From NCBI RefSeq assembly GCF_006439395.2, contig NZ_CP083950.1:1302001-1366000 (forward strand): 64,000 nt of DNA. The letters are read 5' to 3'. The DNA comes from Mesorhizobium sp. B4-1-4. Its GTDB lineage: Bacteria; Pseudomonadota; Alphaproteobacteria; Rhizobiales; Rhizobiaceae. The notes under the pieces are model-generated. The model ran no database searches and was not told where the DNA came from. It saw only the letters and a list, made by a program, of their open reading frames with translations. The translations under genes were made by a program, and so were the position numbers. Below are positions 15,799 to 24,774 of the stretch, one piece after another. Positions within the stretch are counted from its first letter, which is position 1, and the number at the start of each line of letters is the position of its first letter.

Positions 15799-15968
15799 GC
15801 GTCACGCGCCTTCGGTCAGCCGCAGTGGCTGCAATCACGCCTGAGTTGCAATAAAACCGTCACTGCCGGCCTATATTGAAGTCGGCTCAGGTGTTTCCAT
15901 CAAGGCCGCTGGGCCAGCAATGGGAACACCGTCCGGAACCGACAGGGTTTGCAAGCGGAGCAGCTGAC

Positions 15969-16889
15969 ATGACCGAGCTAAAACAGAATTCTCCCGCCAA
16001 GGACTGGCTCGAAGCCGAGCTCGCCGATACGCTCGACGAAGATTATGAACTCGAAATGTCGGAGCCGGCGCTGTCGATGGAGATCGCCAAGATCTACAAG
16101 AATTCGCATCCGCCTTCGATCGATCGCATGCAGTATTTTCGCGACCTGATCACCCTGCAGTCCGAATTGATCAAACTCCAGTCCTGGGTCGCCTATCACA
16201 AGAAGAAGCTGGTGGTGATTTTCGAGGGCCGTGACTCCGCTGGCAAGGGTGGCGTCATCAAGCGCATCACCCAGCGGCTCAATCCGCGCATCTGCCGCGT
16301 CGTGGCATTGCCGGCGCCGACCGAGCGCGAGAAGTCGCAATGGTATTTCCAGCGTTATGTCCCGCATCTGCCGGCGGGCGGCGAGATCGTGCTGTTCGAC
16401 CGCTCCTGGTACAACCGGTCCGGCGTCGAACGGGTGATGGGCTTTGCTTCGCACGAGCAGGTCGAGGAGTTCTTCCATGACGTGCCGGAGTTCGAGCGCA
16501 TGCTGGTGCGCTCGGGCATCACCGTGGTCAAATACTGGTTCTCGATCACCGATGAGGAACAGCAGATGCGCTTCCTGATGCGCATCCACGATCCGATGAA
16601 GCAGTGGAAGCTGTCGCCCATGGATCTCCAGTCGCGTGTGCGCTGGGAGCAATACACCAAGGCCAAGGAAGAAACCTTCGCCCGCACCAACATTCCCGAA
16701 GCGCCCTGGTTCATCGTCGAGGGCAACGACAAGAAGCGCGCGCGGCTCAACTGCATCGATCATCTTTTGAAGCAGATGCCGTATGAAGATGTGCCGCACG
16801 AGGAGATCACACTGCCCGAGCGCGTGTTCAACCCGGAATACGAGCGCCAGGTTCTGCCGCGAGAACTTTATGTGCCGGAGAAATATTGA
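15969..16889 (+). CDS. ppk2: Polyphosphate kinase 2
   Basis: A 306-residue soluble PPK2, which transfers phosphate between polyphosphate and nucleoside diphosphates. The P-loop is FEGRDSAGKGGVIKR (about residue 85), Walker B is FDRSWYNRSG (about 145), and the lid region holds REKSQWYFQRY. The single-domain length and N-terminal YFRDLITLQSELIKLQSW are typical of the class I enzymes of rhizobia. The ATG at 15969 is preceded by AGCGGAG; the frame is open from 15876 but the conserved part starts later. It forms a single-gene unit between GT90 copy 2 and a convergent DHFR-like gene. Confidence 0.9.
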   Translation: MTELKQNSPAKDWLEAELADTLDEDYELEMSEPALSMEIAKIYKNSHPPSIDRMQYFRDLITLQSELIKLQSWVAYHKKKLVVIFEGRDSAGKGGVIKRITQRLNPRICRVVALPAPTEREKSQWYFQRYVPHLPAGGEIVLFDRSWYNRSGVERVMGFASHEQVEEFFHDVPEFERMLVRSGITVVKYWFSITDEEQQMRFLMRIHDPMKQWKLSPMDLQSRVRWEQYTKAKEETFARTNIPEAPWFIVEGNDKKRARLNCIDHLLKQMPYEDVPHEEITLPERVFNPEYERQVLPRELYVPEKY

Positions 16890-16902
16890 GGCGCATTTCC
16901 GT

Positions 16903-16926
16903 CTCTCCCCGCATAGTGACGGAGAG
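16903..16926. repeat. Degenerate small hairpin, possible repeat remnant
   Basis: CTCTCC (16903-16908) pairs with GGAGAG (16921-16926) around a 12-base loop between the convergent ppk2 and DHFR-like genes. The surrounding TCTCTCC...GGAGAAAG wording resembles the hairpin at 19704-19719. It could be a weak terminator or a decayed copy of a dispersed rhizobial palindrome. Confidence 0.3.
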
Positions 16927-16971
16927 AAAGAGGCTTGCACCTGCGGGTTTCGCCAATGACCGGAGTTGCGG

Positions 16972-17616
16972 CTATGCCCGTTTGATGACCACATGCATGG
17001 CGTGCGGCGAAGCGACCTGTTCGCTGCATTGATAGCCGAGTTTCGGCATGTCGAGGCCGGCCAGAAGGTTTTCGCCTGCGCCGATCAGCACGGGCGAGAT
17101 CGCCAGATGCATCTCGTCGATAAGTTTCTGCTCCAGATATTGCCTGATTGTCGCGACGCCGCCACCGACTCGCACATCCTTTCCATCAGCCGCAGCCTTC
17201 GCTTGCTCAAGCGCCGAATGGATACCCTCGGTGACGAAGTAAAAGGTCGTGCCGCCTTCCATGACGACGGGCTCACGCGCATGGTGGGTCAGCACGAAGA
17301 CCGGCACGTGATAGGGCGGGTTGTCGCCCCACCAGCCCTTCCAGCTCTCGTCCTTCCAGGGGCCGCGGATGGGTCCGAACATGTTGCGGCCCAGGATCCA
17401 GGCGCCGACATTTTCGAAGCTGCGCGCGGCGAAATCCTCGTCGACGCCGGTGGCGCCGCCTTCCTCGCCGAACATCTTGCGGAAGGTCCGGGTGGTGAAC
17501 GCCCATTTGTGCAGCGATTTTCCGCCGACACCGAGCGGATTCTCCAAATCCTGGCTGGGACCGGCCCCAAAGCCGTCGAGCGATAGGGAGAATGCATTGA
17601 CACGCAGCTTGGACAT
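16972..17616 (-). CDS. Dihydrofolate reductase family protein (RibD C-terminal-like)
   Basis: A 214-residue soluble protein of the DHFR/RibD-C superfamily. It starts with MSKLRVNAFSLSLDGFGAGP (the beta-strand and SLDG motif) and carries GAWILGRNMFGP, VFVLTHHAREPV, GKDVRVGGGVATIRQYLEQ and a closing DEMHLAISPVLIGAGENLL, all typical of this family. Members are NADPH-dependent reductases of largely unknown substrate. It is not a riboflavin enzyme here, since a complete ribD lies elsewhere in the window. The ATG at 17616 has AGGAGA upstream; the longer frame to 17649 was rejected. It is isolated from its neighbours. Confidence 0.8.
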   Translation of the reverse strand: MSKLRVNAFSLSLDGFGAGPSQDLENPLGVGGKSLHKWAFTTRTFRKMFGEEGGATGVDEDFAARSFENVGAWILGRNMFGPIRGPWKDESWKGWWGDNPPYHVPVFVLTHHAREPVVMEGGTTFYFVTEGIHSALEQAKAAADGKDVRVGGGVATIRQYLEQKLIDEMHLAISPVLIGAGENLLAGLDMPKLGYQCSEQVASPHAMHVVIKRA

Positions 17617-17780
17617 GAAATCTCCTCGATAGTCAGTTGTGTTATGCAAGCAGTTTTTTGTAGCAAACCGATTGCAAATTGCAAGTGGTATCGAGATGCG
17701 AATAATGCGTGTCCGGACCCGCGGTCAAGCGATGTCCGTGACGATTGATGCAAGCCGCCGCCGACGGTTGCCACACCAAC

Positions 17781-18323
17781 TCATTCGCTGACGAGCTCCA
17801 TGAAGCGGATGTGGTTGTTGAACGGGTCGATGACCTCCACCGTCAGCCGCCCGTCCTCATCTTCCAAGCCGGGTTTCATATAGCGGTAGTCTTTACCCGC
17901 AAGCTCCTCATGGAAGTCGCGGATGCTCTTCATGTAGACAACCATGTTGCCGCCTGGCGTCGCGTCGCCGGCGTGTTCGGACAGGTGCAGGACGAGATTG
18001 CCGCGCGAGACCTGCGTGTACAGCGGGAAGTGGTCGCCGTGGCGGTGTTCCCAGTCCACGGTGAAACCGAGGAAGCCGAGGTAGAATTCGTGCGCCTTCG
18101 CGACGTCGAAGATGCGCACGATTGGCGCCGTCCGTTCGAAGATGATCGTCTCCTGCCGCGCGAGCGGCACTTCGATCTTTGCCGAGAGGATATTCCAGTT
18201 CGCCAGTCCGAACTGGCGCGCGACGATTTCCAGGGCCTCGCTGTGGCTGATCGTCAGGTCGTGGTCGGCAAGCGCGTCCCGCATGGCTTTCGCCATCGTC
18301 TTGGCATCGCGATAGGCAAGCAT
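17781..18323 (-). CDS. Glyoxalase superfamily protein with N-terminal helical extension
   Basis: A 180-residue protein in two parts. Residues 1-55 form a helical segment (MLAYRDAKTMAKAMRDALAD, then HSEALEIVARQFGLANWNIL) seen in the glyoxalase-related subgroup. Residues about 60-175 are a vicinal oxygen chelate fold, with APIVRIFDVAKAHEFYLGFLGF, LHLSEHAGD and the closing VIDPFNNHIRF. A histidine and glutamate at the usual metal positions are present, but the reaction is unknown; bleomycin-resistance-like binding is an alternative. The next upstream 268 bp (18324-18591) shows nothing recognisable. Confidence 0.75.
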   Translation of the reverse strand: MLAYRDAKTMAKAMRDALADHDLTISHSEALEIVARQFGLANWNILSAKIEVPLARQETIIFERTAPIVRIFDVAKAHEFYLGFLGFTVDWEHRHGDHFPLYTQVSRGNLVLHLSEHAGDATPGGNMVVYMKSIRDFHEELAGKDYRYMKPGLEDEDGRLTVEVIDPFNNHIRFMELVSE

Positions 18324-18591
18324 GTCCGTTTCCTCGGGTCACGGCGAAGTCTTCGTCAGTGCCCGCATTGCCGACCCCTTCGCCCGACGGTGAAACGGGT
18401 CAGGAAGCATCCTCTGCAGGCGTTCGCCATGCCTCTTGGCGAGGTGCGGGCTGCCGGCCGCCTCCGGCCATGCGGCATCATAGCCGCAACCAGCCCACCT
18501 TGTCAGCGGGAAGTCGCCGAGATGACAGCCGGCTCCGAAGCGTGTCATGCAAGACCTGGAAGGGTCGCGGTGCGGTGGCTGAGGGCCGAAG

Positions 18592-19623
18592 TTACCCCTT
18601 CAGCATCACGGCCACTTCGGGCGCGAAATAGGTCAGGATGCCGTCGCAGCCTGCACGCTTGAAGGCAAGCAGCGATTCCAGCATCGCCTTCTCGCCATCG
18701 ATCCAGCCATTGGCGCCCGCTGCCTTGATCATCGAATATTCGCCCGAGACCTGGTAGGCGAAGGTCGGCATCTGGAATTCGTCCTTCAGCCGGCGGATGA
18801 TGTCGAGATAGGGCAGGCCGGGCTTGACCATCAGCATGTCGGCGCCCTCGGCGAGGTCCTGCTCGGCCTCGCGTACCGCCTCGTCCGAATTGGCGTGGTC
18901 GATATAGTAGGTCTTCTTGTCGCCCTTGAGCAGGCCGGCGGTGCCGACCGCCTCGCGATAAGGGCCATAGAAGGCCGACGCGAACTTGGTCGCGTAGGAC
19001 ATGATCGCCACGTCCTGAAAGCCGTTGGCGTCTAGCGCGTCGCGGATGGCACCGATGCGGCCATCCATCATGTCGGATGGCGCGATGATATCGGCGCCCG
19101 CCGCCGCCTGGATGACGGCCGCCGCCGCGACCTGTTCCACCGTTTCGTCGTTGACGATGATGCCGTCGCGCAGGATGCCGTCATGGCCGTGGCTGGTGAA
19201 CGGATCGAGCGCGGCGTCGGTGATGATGCCGATCTCGGGCACTGCGCTCTTTATGGCGCGGGTGGCGCGGTTGATGATGTTTTCCGGATCGAGGATATGC
19301 GAGCCGGTCTGGTCGCGCAGGCCCAGCTCGACATTGGGGAAAGTGGCGAGTGCCGGTATGCCGAGCTTGGCCGCGCGTTCGGCCTCCTTGACGGCGAGAT
19401 CGACCGACAGTCGGAAGACGCCTGGCATGGCGGCGATCGGCTCGCGCACATTATTGCCCTCGACGACGAAGATCGGCCAGATCAGGTCGTCGACCGAAAG
19501 CCGGTTCTCCTGCACGAGCCGGCGCGACCAGTCGGCCTTGCGCATGCGGCGCAGGCGGCGGCTGCCGGTGACGTCGTCGACGCTGCGCGCGCCGGCTGGT
19601 TTTGTCGGGGTGAATTTGTTCAT
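18592..19623 (-). CDS. hemB: Delta-aminolevulinic acid dehydratase (porphobilinogen synthase)
   Basis: A 343-residue cytosolic enzyme that condenses two aminolevulinate molecules to porphobilinogen in heme and cobalamin synthesis. The Schiff-base lysines are in AIMSYATKFASAFYGPYREA and MLMVKPGLPYLD. The metal region reads ALDPFTSHGHDG, without the cysteines of the zinc-dependent type, so this is the magnesium-dependent form common in alphaproteobacteria. The ATG at 19623 starts MNKFTPTKPAG; the in-frame extension to 19683 lacks a start context. It appears to be a single-gene unit. Confidence 0.95.
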   Translation of the reverse strand: MNKFTPTKPAGARSVDDVTGSRRLRRMRKADWSRRLVQENRLSVDDLIWPIFVVEGNNVREPIAAMPGVFRLSVDLAVKEAERAAKLGIPALATFPNVELGLRDQTGSHILDPENIINRATRAIKSAVPEIGIITDAALDPFTSHGHDGILRDGIIVNDETVEQVAAAAVIQAAAGADIIAPSDMMDGRIGAIRDALDANGFQDVAIMSYATKFASAFYGPYREAVGTAGLLKGDKKTYYIDHANSDEAVREAEQDLAEGADMLMVKPGLPYLDIIRRLKDEFQMPTFAYQVSGEYSMIKAAGANGWIDGEKAMLESLLAFKRAGCDGILTYFAPEVAVMLKG

Positions 19624-19697
19624 TGCCAAAACTCCGGATAGCCGGCTTTTACCACGAGCCCGTGGCGCTGACCAATGCGACACGTTTGTGCCAGCTT

Positions 19698-19742
19698 TTC
19701 GTCTCTCCGTTCACGGAGAAAGTGCCGGCGGGAAGATAAGGG
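19698..19742. repeat. Partial copy of a dispersed rhizobial palindromic repeat
   Basis: TCTCCG-TTCA-CGGAGA (19704-19719) is followed by GTGCCGGCGGGAAGATAAGG. This hairpin plus tail resembles the short intergenic repeats widespread in Mesorhizobium and other rhizobia. It lies between the start of hemB and the end of the DUF2066 gene and might also act as a terminator for the latter. Confidence 0.4.
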
Positions 19743-19753
19743 CCGCGGACCTC

Positions 19754-20581
19754 TCAAGGCTTTCCGTTGCCGGACAGAATCTGCGCCGCACCGCTGATGG
19801 CCACACGAAACGCCTCGTCGAAGCTGACGCCACGTACCTGCCAACGATAGGTCTTGCCGTGATCGGCCAGTCGCCAATCGGCGATCCAGCCGAGCTCTTT
19901 GTCGCTCCATACCATGCTGCCGGCGAGCGCTTGGGTGCCGCCGGTCTGTTTGGCCAGTCGGTCCAGCCTTGCCATATCGGCGGAGCCCAGCGCTGTTTCG
20001 TCCAAGCCGGCAAGCTGAGCAGCCTTCGGAAACACGACATGCATCAGCATCGGACCGGCGGCATTGGCGAAGGATTCGCGCATCGTCTCGCCACGCTTTT
20101 CCCCGGCGCTCAGCACGAAATGCCGAGCGCCCTGTTCGGTGGCGAGAAAGACGGTGAGTGTCGGCCGCTCACCAAGCCAGGGTTTGCCGCCAAGCGACGC
20201 CAGCACCTTGTCGAGGATATCAGGCTTGTAGAGACAGGTGAGATCGTGTGGCCGGTCATGCGTGCCTTGCTCGTCATGGATCGGAATGCCTTGCAGCCGG
20301 TCGCGGTAGCGGAAGGAATCGACGAAGCTGCCAGCCTTGTCGCGCAGATCCGCCATTTCTGGTTTTTTCAGCAGCCGCTGATCGCCTGAAACCCTGACCA
20401 GAACCCGATCCAGGCAGTCTCTGAAGCCTATCTGGCGGTTCGCTTCGCCCTGGCCGGTGACGATGGTCTTCGACTGGTAGAGTTCGTCGGCCGTGACGGC
20501 GTATGCGGCGCGCGGTACAAGGCCTGCGATCACAAGTCCGATCGTGAAAAGCGCGGTACGAAGAAATCCGGATATGCCCAA
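19754..20581 (-). CDS. DUF2066 exported protein
   Basis: About 275 residues, starting with a hydrophobic signal-like segment (FLRTALFTIGLVIAGLVPRAAYA) and continuing with the DUF2066 domain: LYQSKTIVTGQGEANRQIGF, DCLDRVLVRVSGDQRLL and PTLTVFLATEQGARH are recognisable. Function is unknown. The start is unclear. There is no good ATG before the signal; a TTG at 20581 follows GGGGGACAG and gives a sensible signal peptide, so I chose it. The open frame continues to 20980 but overlaps the divergent acyl-CoA gene. Confidence 0.65.
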   Translation of the reverse strand: MGISGFLRTALFTIGLVIAGLVPRAAYAVTADELYQSKTIVTGQGEANRQIGFRDCLDRVLVRVSGDQRLLKKPEMADLRDKAGSFVDSFRYRDRLQGIPIHDEQGTHDRPHDLTCLYKPDILDKVLASLGGKPWLGERPTLTVFLATEQGARHFVLSAGEKRGETMRESFANAAGPMLMHVVFPKAAQLAGLDETALGSADMARLDRLAKQTGGTQALAGSMVWSDKELGWIADWRLADHGKTYRWQVRGVSFDEAFRVAISGAAQILSGNGKP

Positions 20582-20762
20582 CTGTCCCCCGATCCCGTCT
20601 GCGCGCTTGATATCGGCGCGTCGCTTTGAATGGCGGCGATCTTCGTAGCATCGGCTGCCGCCAGCCGCCAAGACCGCGGCGAAGAGGCTGCTGCCATTGA
20701 CGCACCCATGCGCCGCCTTTAGCACTTCAGTCCCGCAGGCGCGGGGAAGGGATTCTCTGGCA

Positions 20763-21806
20763 ATGGATTTTGGTGGAGGCGACGAAATTCGCTTCGAACG
20801 GTTGGGCAGAGCCGGTGTCGTGACGCTGACACGGCCGCAGGCGCTCAATGCCGTCACCCATCGCATGGTCAAGGCACTGGGCAAGGCGCTGCATGCCTGG
20901 GAGCGCGATGACGGCGTGGACGTCGTCGTCATCAAGGCAGAGGGCAGGGCGTTTTCGGCCGGAGGCGATATCCTCCACATCTACGAAGCCGGCCGGGCTG
21001 GAAAGCCGCCGGTCGAGTTCTTCGCTGACGAGTATCGGCTGAACGCCCGCATCAACAGCTTCCGCAAACCTTATGTGGCGCTCATCGACGGCATCGTCAT
21101 GGGGGGCGGCGTCGGCATTTCCTTTCACGGTTCGCACCGGGTGATGACGGAGAATGCACAGTTCGCCATGCCGGAGGTCGGCATCGGTTTTTTCCCCGAT
21201 GTCGGCGCCAGCCACTTGCTGCCCGATCTTGGCGGCTCCTTCGGCATGTATCTGGCGCTGACCGGCAACCGCATCCGCTATGGCGATGCGCTGTGGTCTG
21301 GTCTGGCCACCCACACCATCAAGGCCGAGGACCAGGCAAGCTTCCTCGACCGGCTGGCGCTGACTGGCGATCCGGAATCGGTGCTGCACGGTTTCCTTGT
21401 TCCGGCGAAGCGGGAGACCGAAAGGCCGATCCTGGAGGCGATATCGCGCCATTTCGCCCAGCCGTCGCTGCAGGATGTCATCGACAGCCTGGACCGCGCG
21501 GCAAGCACCGACGAATTCGCGGCAAAGACGCTGGCGACGATCCGCACGCGCTCGCCGACCAGCCTTCGCGTCGCCTGGCGGCAGATCAGCGCCGGGCTGA
21601 CATTGTCGATGGACGACTGCATGAAGATGGAGTTCCGTATCCTCAACCGCATGCTTGCCGGCCACGATTTCTACGAAGGCATCCGCGCCGCCATCATCGA
21701 CAAGGGATCGAAGCCGCAATGGCGGCCGGCAAGTCTTGACGCGGTCCGTGAGGCCGATATCGATGCCTATTTCGCCCCGCTCGGCGAACGGGAACTCCTG
21801 ACATGA
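20763..21806 (+). CDS. Enoyl-CoA hydratase/isomerase family, 3-hydroxyisobutyryl-CoA hydrolase-like
   Basis: A 347-residue crotonase-fold enzyme. The oxyanion hole residues are in AFSAGGDILHI and IVMGGGVGISFHGSHRV, and the conserved MPEVGIGFFPDVGASHLLP is typical of the 3-hydroxyisobutyryl-CoA hydrolase branch (valine breakdown). The long C-terminal part (about 220-345), absent in ordinary enoyl-CoA hydratases, supports that call. The ATG at 20763 has AAGGGA upstream. It overlaps the next gene by four bases (ATGA), so the two are translated together. Confidence 0.8.
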   Translation: MDFGGGDEIRFERLGRAGVVTLTRPQALNAVTHRMVKALGKALHAWERDDGVDVVVIKAEGRAFSAGGDILHIYEAGRAGKPPVEFFADEYRLNARINSFRKPYVALIDGIVMGGGVGISFHGSHRVMTENAQFAMPEVGIGFFPDVGASHLLPDLGGSFGMYLALTGNRIRYGDALWSGLATHTIKAEDQASFLDRLALTGDPESVLHGFLVPAKRETERPILEAISRHFAQPSLQDVIDSLDRAASTDEFAAKTLATIRTRSPTSLRVAWRQISAGLTLSMDDCMKMEFRILNRMLAGHDFYEGIRAAIIDKGSKPQWRPASLDAVREADIDAYFAPLGERELLT

Positions 21807-22225
21807 GCGAAGTGACGTCGAGACGCGTCGTGCTTCAGCCCTCGACGGTCGAGGTGATCTTCGCCTGGTTCCAGCGCGTCATCGCGGGCTACTGCCTGCT
21901 CTTCGGCATACTGTACTGGATCAAGCTGATCGGCTTCTATCCAGGCTCGCTGTGGCGCTTCGACCTCATGCCGGTGCACTGGCAGGTGGCGACGGTGATG
22001 CTCGCCGTGTTTTTTCCCTTCGCCGCCGCGGGGCTGTGGATGCTGGCCTCCTGGGGCCCGGTGATCTGGTTCATCTGCGCGGTCACCGAGACCGTCATGT
22101 ATGCCGGTTTTCCCGAGCTTTTCGGCCATCGGCTGCTGATCGTCGTCTCGCATGCGGCGGTGGCGCTGCTCTACATCGTCTTTCGCGTCGTCATCTACCT
22201 GCAGAAACGCCCCGTACGGCACTAA
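21803..22225 (+). CDS. DUF6163 family membrane protein
   Basis: A 140-residue membrane protein with four hydrophobic segments, beginning VEVIFAWFQRVIAGYCLLFG and continuing IKLIGFYPGSLWRFDLMPVHWQ. This pattern is the DUF6163 family, restricted to Rhizobiales and of unknown function. It overlaps the stop of the acyl-CoA hydrolase gene by four bases and ends 238 bp before ldtR, in the same orientation. Its repeated location upstream of ldtR in the order suggests a cell-envelope role, but this is inference. Confidence 0.7.
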   Translation: MSEVTSRRVVLQPSTVEVIFAWFQRVIAGYCLLFGILYWIKLIGFYPGSLWRFDLMPVHWQVATVMLAVFFPFAAAGLWMLASWGPVIWFICAVTETVMYAGFPELFGHRLLIVVSHAAVALLYIVFRVVIYLQKRPVRH

Positions 22226-22380
22226 GCCTTTGCGGCCATTGATGACTTGGCGGCCGCCTGAATCCAGCCCCGCGATCATTGCCTAAATCTTTAGGTTAAT
22301 CATCCTTGCTCGGGTGACCGTTCGTTAAGCCTCTTTCGAAACCTCTTACCGGTAAGCTCTTGTTAGCCCTAGCGTTTAAG

Positions 22381-22401
22381 TCGAATTTTATGAGTATTCG
22401 A
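22381..22401. promoter_or_regulatory. Candidate operator upstream of ldtR
   Basis: Inverted repeat TCGAAT (22381-22386) and ATTCGA (22396-22401) separated by nine bases, about 60 bp before the ldtR start. MarR-family regulators bind dyads of this size and often autoregulate. The position would overlap or follow the ldtR promoter. Confidence 0.4.
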
Positions 22402-22463
22402 TAGTGTCGCGATCAAGGTGAAAAACAAAAAATCACCAGGGCGACAAACGAGAGGCAAAGACA

Positions 22464-22979
22464 ATGATCAATTCGCGTCCGGCGGCGAAGACCGCCAACG
22501 TATCCGACGATCGCCGCGAGGCTATCCGTTCCCTGTACATGGAATCGCTGCAGCTGGTCGAGCGGCTGCACCGCCGTCTGCTTGACGTGATCAAGGACGA
22601 ATTTGACCGCAACGGCCGTTCCGACATCAATGCCATCCAGGCGCTGCTGCTCTTCAACATCGGCAATTCCGAGCTGACCGCCGGCGAGTTGCGCTCGCGT
22701 GGCTACTATCTCGGCTCGAACGTGTCCTACAACCTGAAGAAGCTGGTCGATCTCGGCTTCATCAACCACCAGCGCTCGCGCATCGACCGCCGTTCGGTCC
22801 GCGTTTCTTTGACGCCGAAGGGCAACGAGGTGGCGGATGTGGTCGCCGGCCTCTATGAGCGCCATGTCGGCTCGATCGAACAGGTCGGCGGCATCAACAC
22901 CGACGAGTTCAAGCAGATGAACCGCGCCCTGCAGCGGCTCGACCGCTTCTGGAACGACACCATCGCCTACCGGATGTAA
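22464..22979 (+). CDS. ldtR: MarR-family regulator LdtR
   Basis: A 171-residue winged-helix regulator of the LdtR type, studied in Candidatus Liberibacter asiaticus and Sinorhizobium, where it controls an L,D-transpeptidase and affects stress tolerance and motility. The DNA-binding part reads GRSDINAIQALLLFNIGNSELTA, then LRSRGYYLGSNVSYNLKKLVDLGF and the wing RSRIDRRSVRVSLT. The next gene downstream is the matching L,D-transpeptidase, which supports the call. A terminator-like hairpin lies between them, so they are not simply cotranscribed. Confidence 0.85.
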   Translation: MINSRPAAKTANVSDDRREAIRSLYMESLQLVERLHRRLLDVIKDEFDRNGRSDINAIQALLLFNIGNSELTAGELRSRGYYLGSNVSYNLKKLVDLGFINHQRSRIDRRSVRVSLTPKGNEVADVVAGLYERHVGSIEQVGGINTDEFKQMNRALQRLDRFWNDTIAYRM

Positions 22980-23041
22980 GGCGCCACACAGATCTGGCCC
23001 GCGCCAAAGAAGCGCGGCCGAAACAGCGACCTCCAGTCAGG

Positions 23042-23074
23042 CCGGTGCCGAAAAGCACCGGTCCCTTTCTTTTC
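23042..23074 (+). terminator. Rho-independent terminator after ldtR
   Basis: Stem CCGGTGC (23042-23048) and GCACCGG (23055-23061) with loop CGAAAA, followed by TCCCTTTCTTTT. It lies 63 bp after the ldtR stop in the 350-bp gap before the transpeptidase gene. The rest of that gap shows a TTGGC...GCCAA dyad near 23226-23249 and an inverted repeat CGGGCGA-GA-TCGCCCG at 23263-23278. Confidence 0.75.
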
Positions 23075-23329
23075 AGAGCGACGGCCGGTCCGATTTGGGC
23101 GAAAGGCCACGTTGCCGCCATATTCCAGTGGAACCGAGGATCGCAGTGATGCAGTGGTGAAGGCCTTGCGTCCACCCGCAACCGTGTCGCGCTCGTGCGT
23201 TTATCGCCAATGTGATACGGACCATGGTTGGCTAATTGTTAAGATTGCCAATTTTAGAGTGCGGGCGAGATCGCCCGATGATCAACGCAGCAAAGTGATC
23301 GAACCGCTACAAAAATGTCTGGAACGTCC

Positions 23330-24583
23330 ATGATAACCAGCCGCCGTTTTTTCCTTTCCGGAGCATCGTTGCTCGCTGCCGCCATGGTGGCCGGGCGTGC
23401 GAATGCGCAGGATGTGATCGGGGATATCTTGAAATCCTCGGCGCGCGGCAATTGGGACGATCAGTTCGATGCCCGCGCCAGCGAAGGCGGCAAGGTGGCC
23501 TCGACGTTGCCGATTTTCAGCCCGCAGACGGTCGCCTTCACCGAGCAGGCCGTCGCGCAGTATCAGAACATCGTCGGCCAGGGTGGATGGCAGCCGGTGC
23601 CGGACACCAAGAAGCTGCAGCTCGGCGTCGACGACCCGGATGTGGTGCCGCTGCGCAAGCGCCTGATGATTGCGGGCGACCTGTCGCAGAATGCCGGCAT
23701 CTCGACGGCGTTCGATTCCTATGTCGACTCGGCGGTGAAGCGCTTCCAGCTGCGCCATGGCCTTCCCGCCGATGGCTCGATGGGCAAGTACACCTATGCC
23801 GCGATGAACGTTTCGGCGCAGATCCGGCTTGGCCAGTTGCAGACCAATCTGCAAAGGCTGAAGGAGAAGGCCGGCACACTCGGCAATCGTTACGTGCTGG
23901 TCGACATTCCGGCGGCTCAGGTCGAGGCGGTCGAGAATGACCGTGTCGTGCTCCGCCACACGGCAATCGTCGGCAAGATCGATCGCCAGACACCGATCGT
24001 CAATTCCAAGATCAACGAGATCATTGTCAATCCGTATTGGAACGCGCCGGTGTCGATCGTGCGCAAGGACATCATTCCGCTGATGCGGAAGGATCCCAAC
24101 TATCTGAAGAACAGCCATATCCGCCTGTTCGCGCCGGATGGCAGCGAAGTCGATCCGATGAATGTGGACTGGTCGACGGATGATGCGGCCAAGTACCGGT
24201 TCCGCCAGGATCCGGGCTCGGAAAACGCGATGGCTTCGGTGAAGATCAATTTCCCGAGCCCGGATGGCGTCTATATGCATGACACGCCGCAGCAGAGCCT
24301 GTTCGGCAAGATGATGCGCTTCGATTCCTCGGGCTGCGTGCGCGTCCAGAACGTGCGCGACCTCGTCACCTGGATCCTGCGCGACACGCCCGGCTGGGAC
24401 CGCCAGCATTTCGAGGCGGCGATCAAGACCGGCCAGAACACGCCGATCCAGGTCACCAACCCGGTGCCGGTGCACTTCCTCTATCTCTCGGCATGGTCGA
24501 CGGGACCCGGCGTCGTGCAGTTCCGCGATGATATTTACGCGCTTGACGGTGCCAGCGAGCTGCAGATCACCTCTTCGCTCTAA
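23330..24583 (+). CDS. ldtP: L,D-transpeptidase with peptidoglycan-binding domain
   Basis: A 417-residue periplasmic enzyme that makes or remodels peptidoglycan cross-links or anchors proteins. The N-terminus carries a twin-arginine signal (TSRRFFLSGASLLAAAM, cut near GRANA). A peptidoglycan-binding region lies at about 110-150 (PLRKRLMIAGD, FQLRHGLPADGSMGKYTY), and the YkuD catalytic domain at about 180-380 has HDTPQQSLF and the active-site SSGCVRVQN. The ATG at 23330 has GGAAC upstream; the one at 23315 has no ribosome site. It follows its presumed regulator ldtR. Confidence 0.9.
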   Translation: MITSRRFFLSGASLLAAAMVAGRANAQDVIGDILKSSARGNWDDQFDARASEGGKVASTLPIFSPQTVAFTEQAVAQYQNIVGQGGWQPVPDTKKLQLGVDDPDVVPLRKRLMIAGDLSQNAGISTAFDSYVDSAVKRFQLRHGLPADGSMGKYTYAAMNVSAQIRLGQLQTNLQRLKEKAGTLGNRYVLVDIPAAQVEAVENDRVVLRHTAIVGKIDRQTPIVNSKINEIIVNPYWNAPVSIVRKDIIPLMRKDPNYLKNSHIRLFAPDGSEVDPMNVDWSTDDAAKYRFRQDPGSENAMASVKINFPSPDGVYMHDTPQQSLFGKMMRFDSSGCVRVQNVRDLVTWILRDTPGWDRQHFEAAIKTGQNTPIQVTNPVPVHFLYLSAWSTGPGVVQFRDDIYALDGASELQITSSL

Positions 24584-24600
24584 GTGATTGATAATTTTAT

Positions 24601-24633
24601 GAAAGGCCGCCTTCGAGGCGGCCTTTCGTTTTG
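24601..24633 (+). terminator. Rho-independent terminator after ldtP
   Basis: A strong hairpin: GAAAGGCCGCC (24601-24611) pairs with GGCGGCCTTTC (24617-24627), closing on a TTCGA apex, followed by GTTTTG. It begins 17 bp after the ldtP stop. Confidence 0.9.
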
Positions 24634-24774
24634 CGGAGGACGTGTTCAAATCAATCTCTAGTCGACCAGCCGCACTGCCGCCTTGATGCGGCTGACGGTC
24701 ATTGCCGCGCGGCGCCTTGTCTGGACGCGAGACCGACGATTGCGCATGGTTCGTGAAACAGCCGGAATCGCGCC

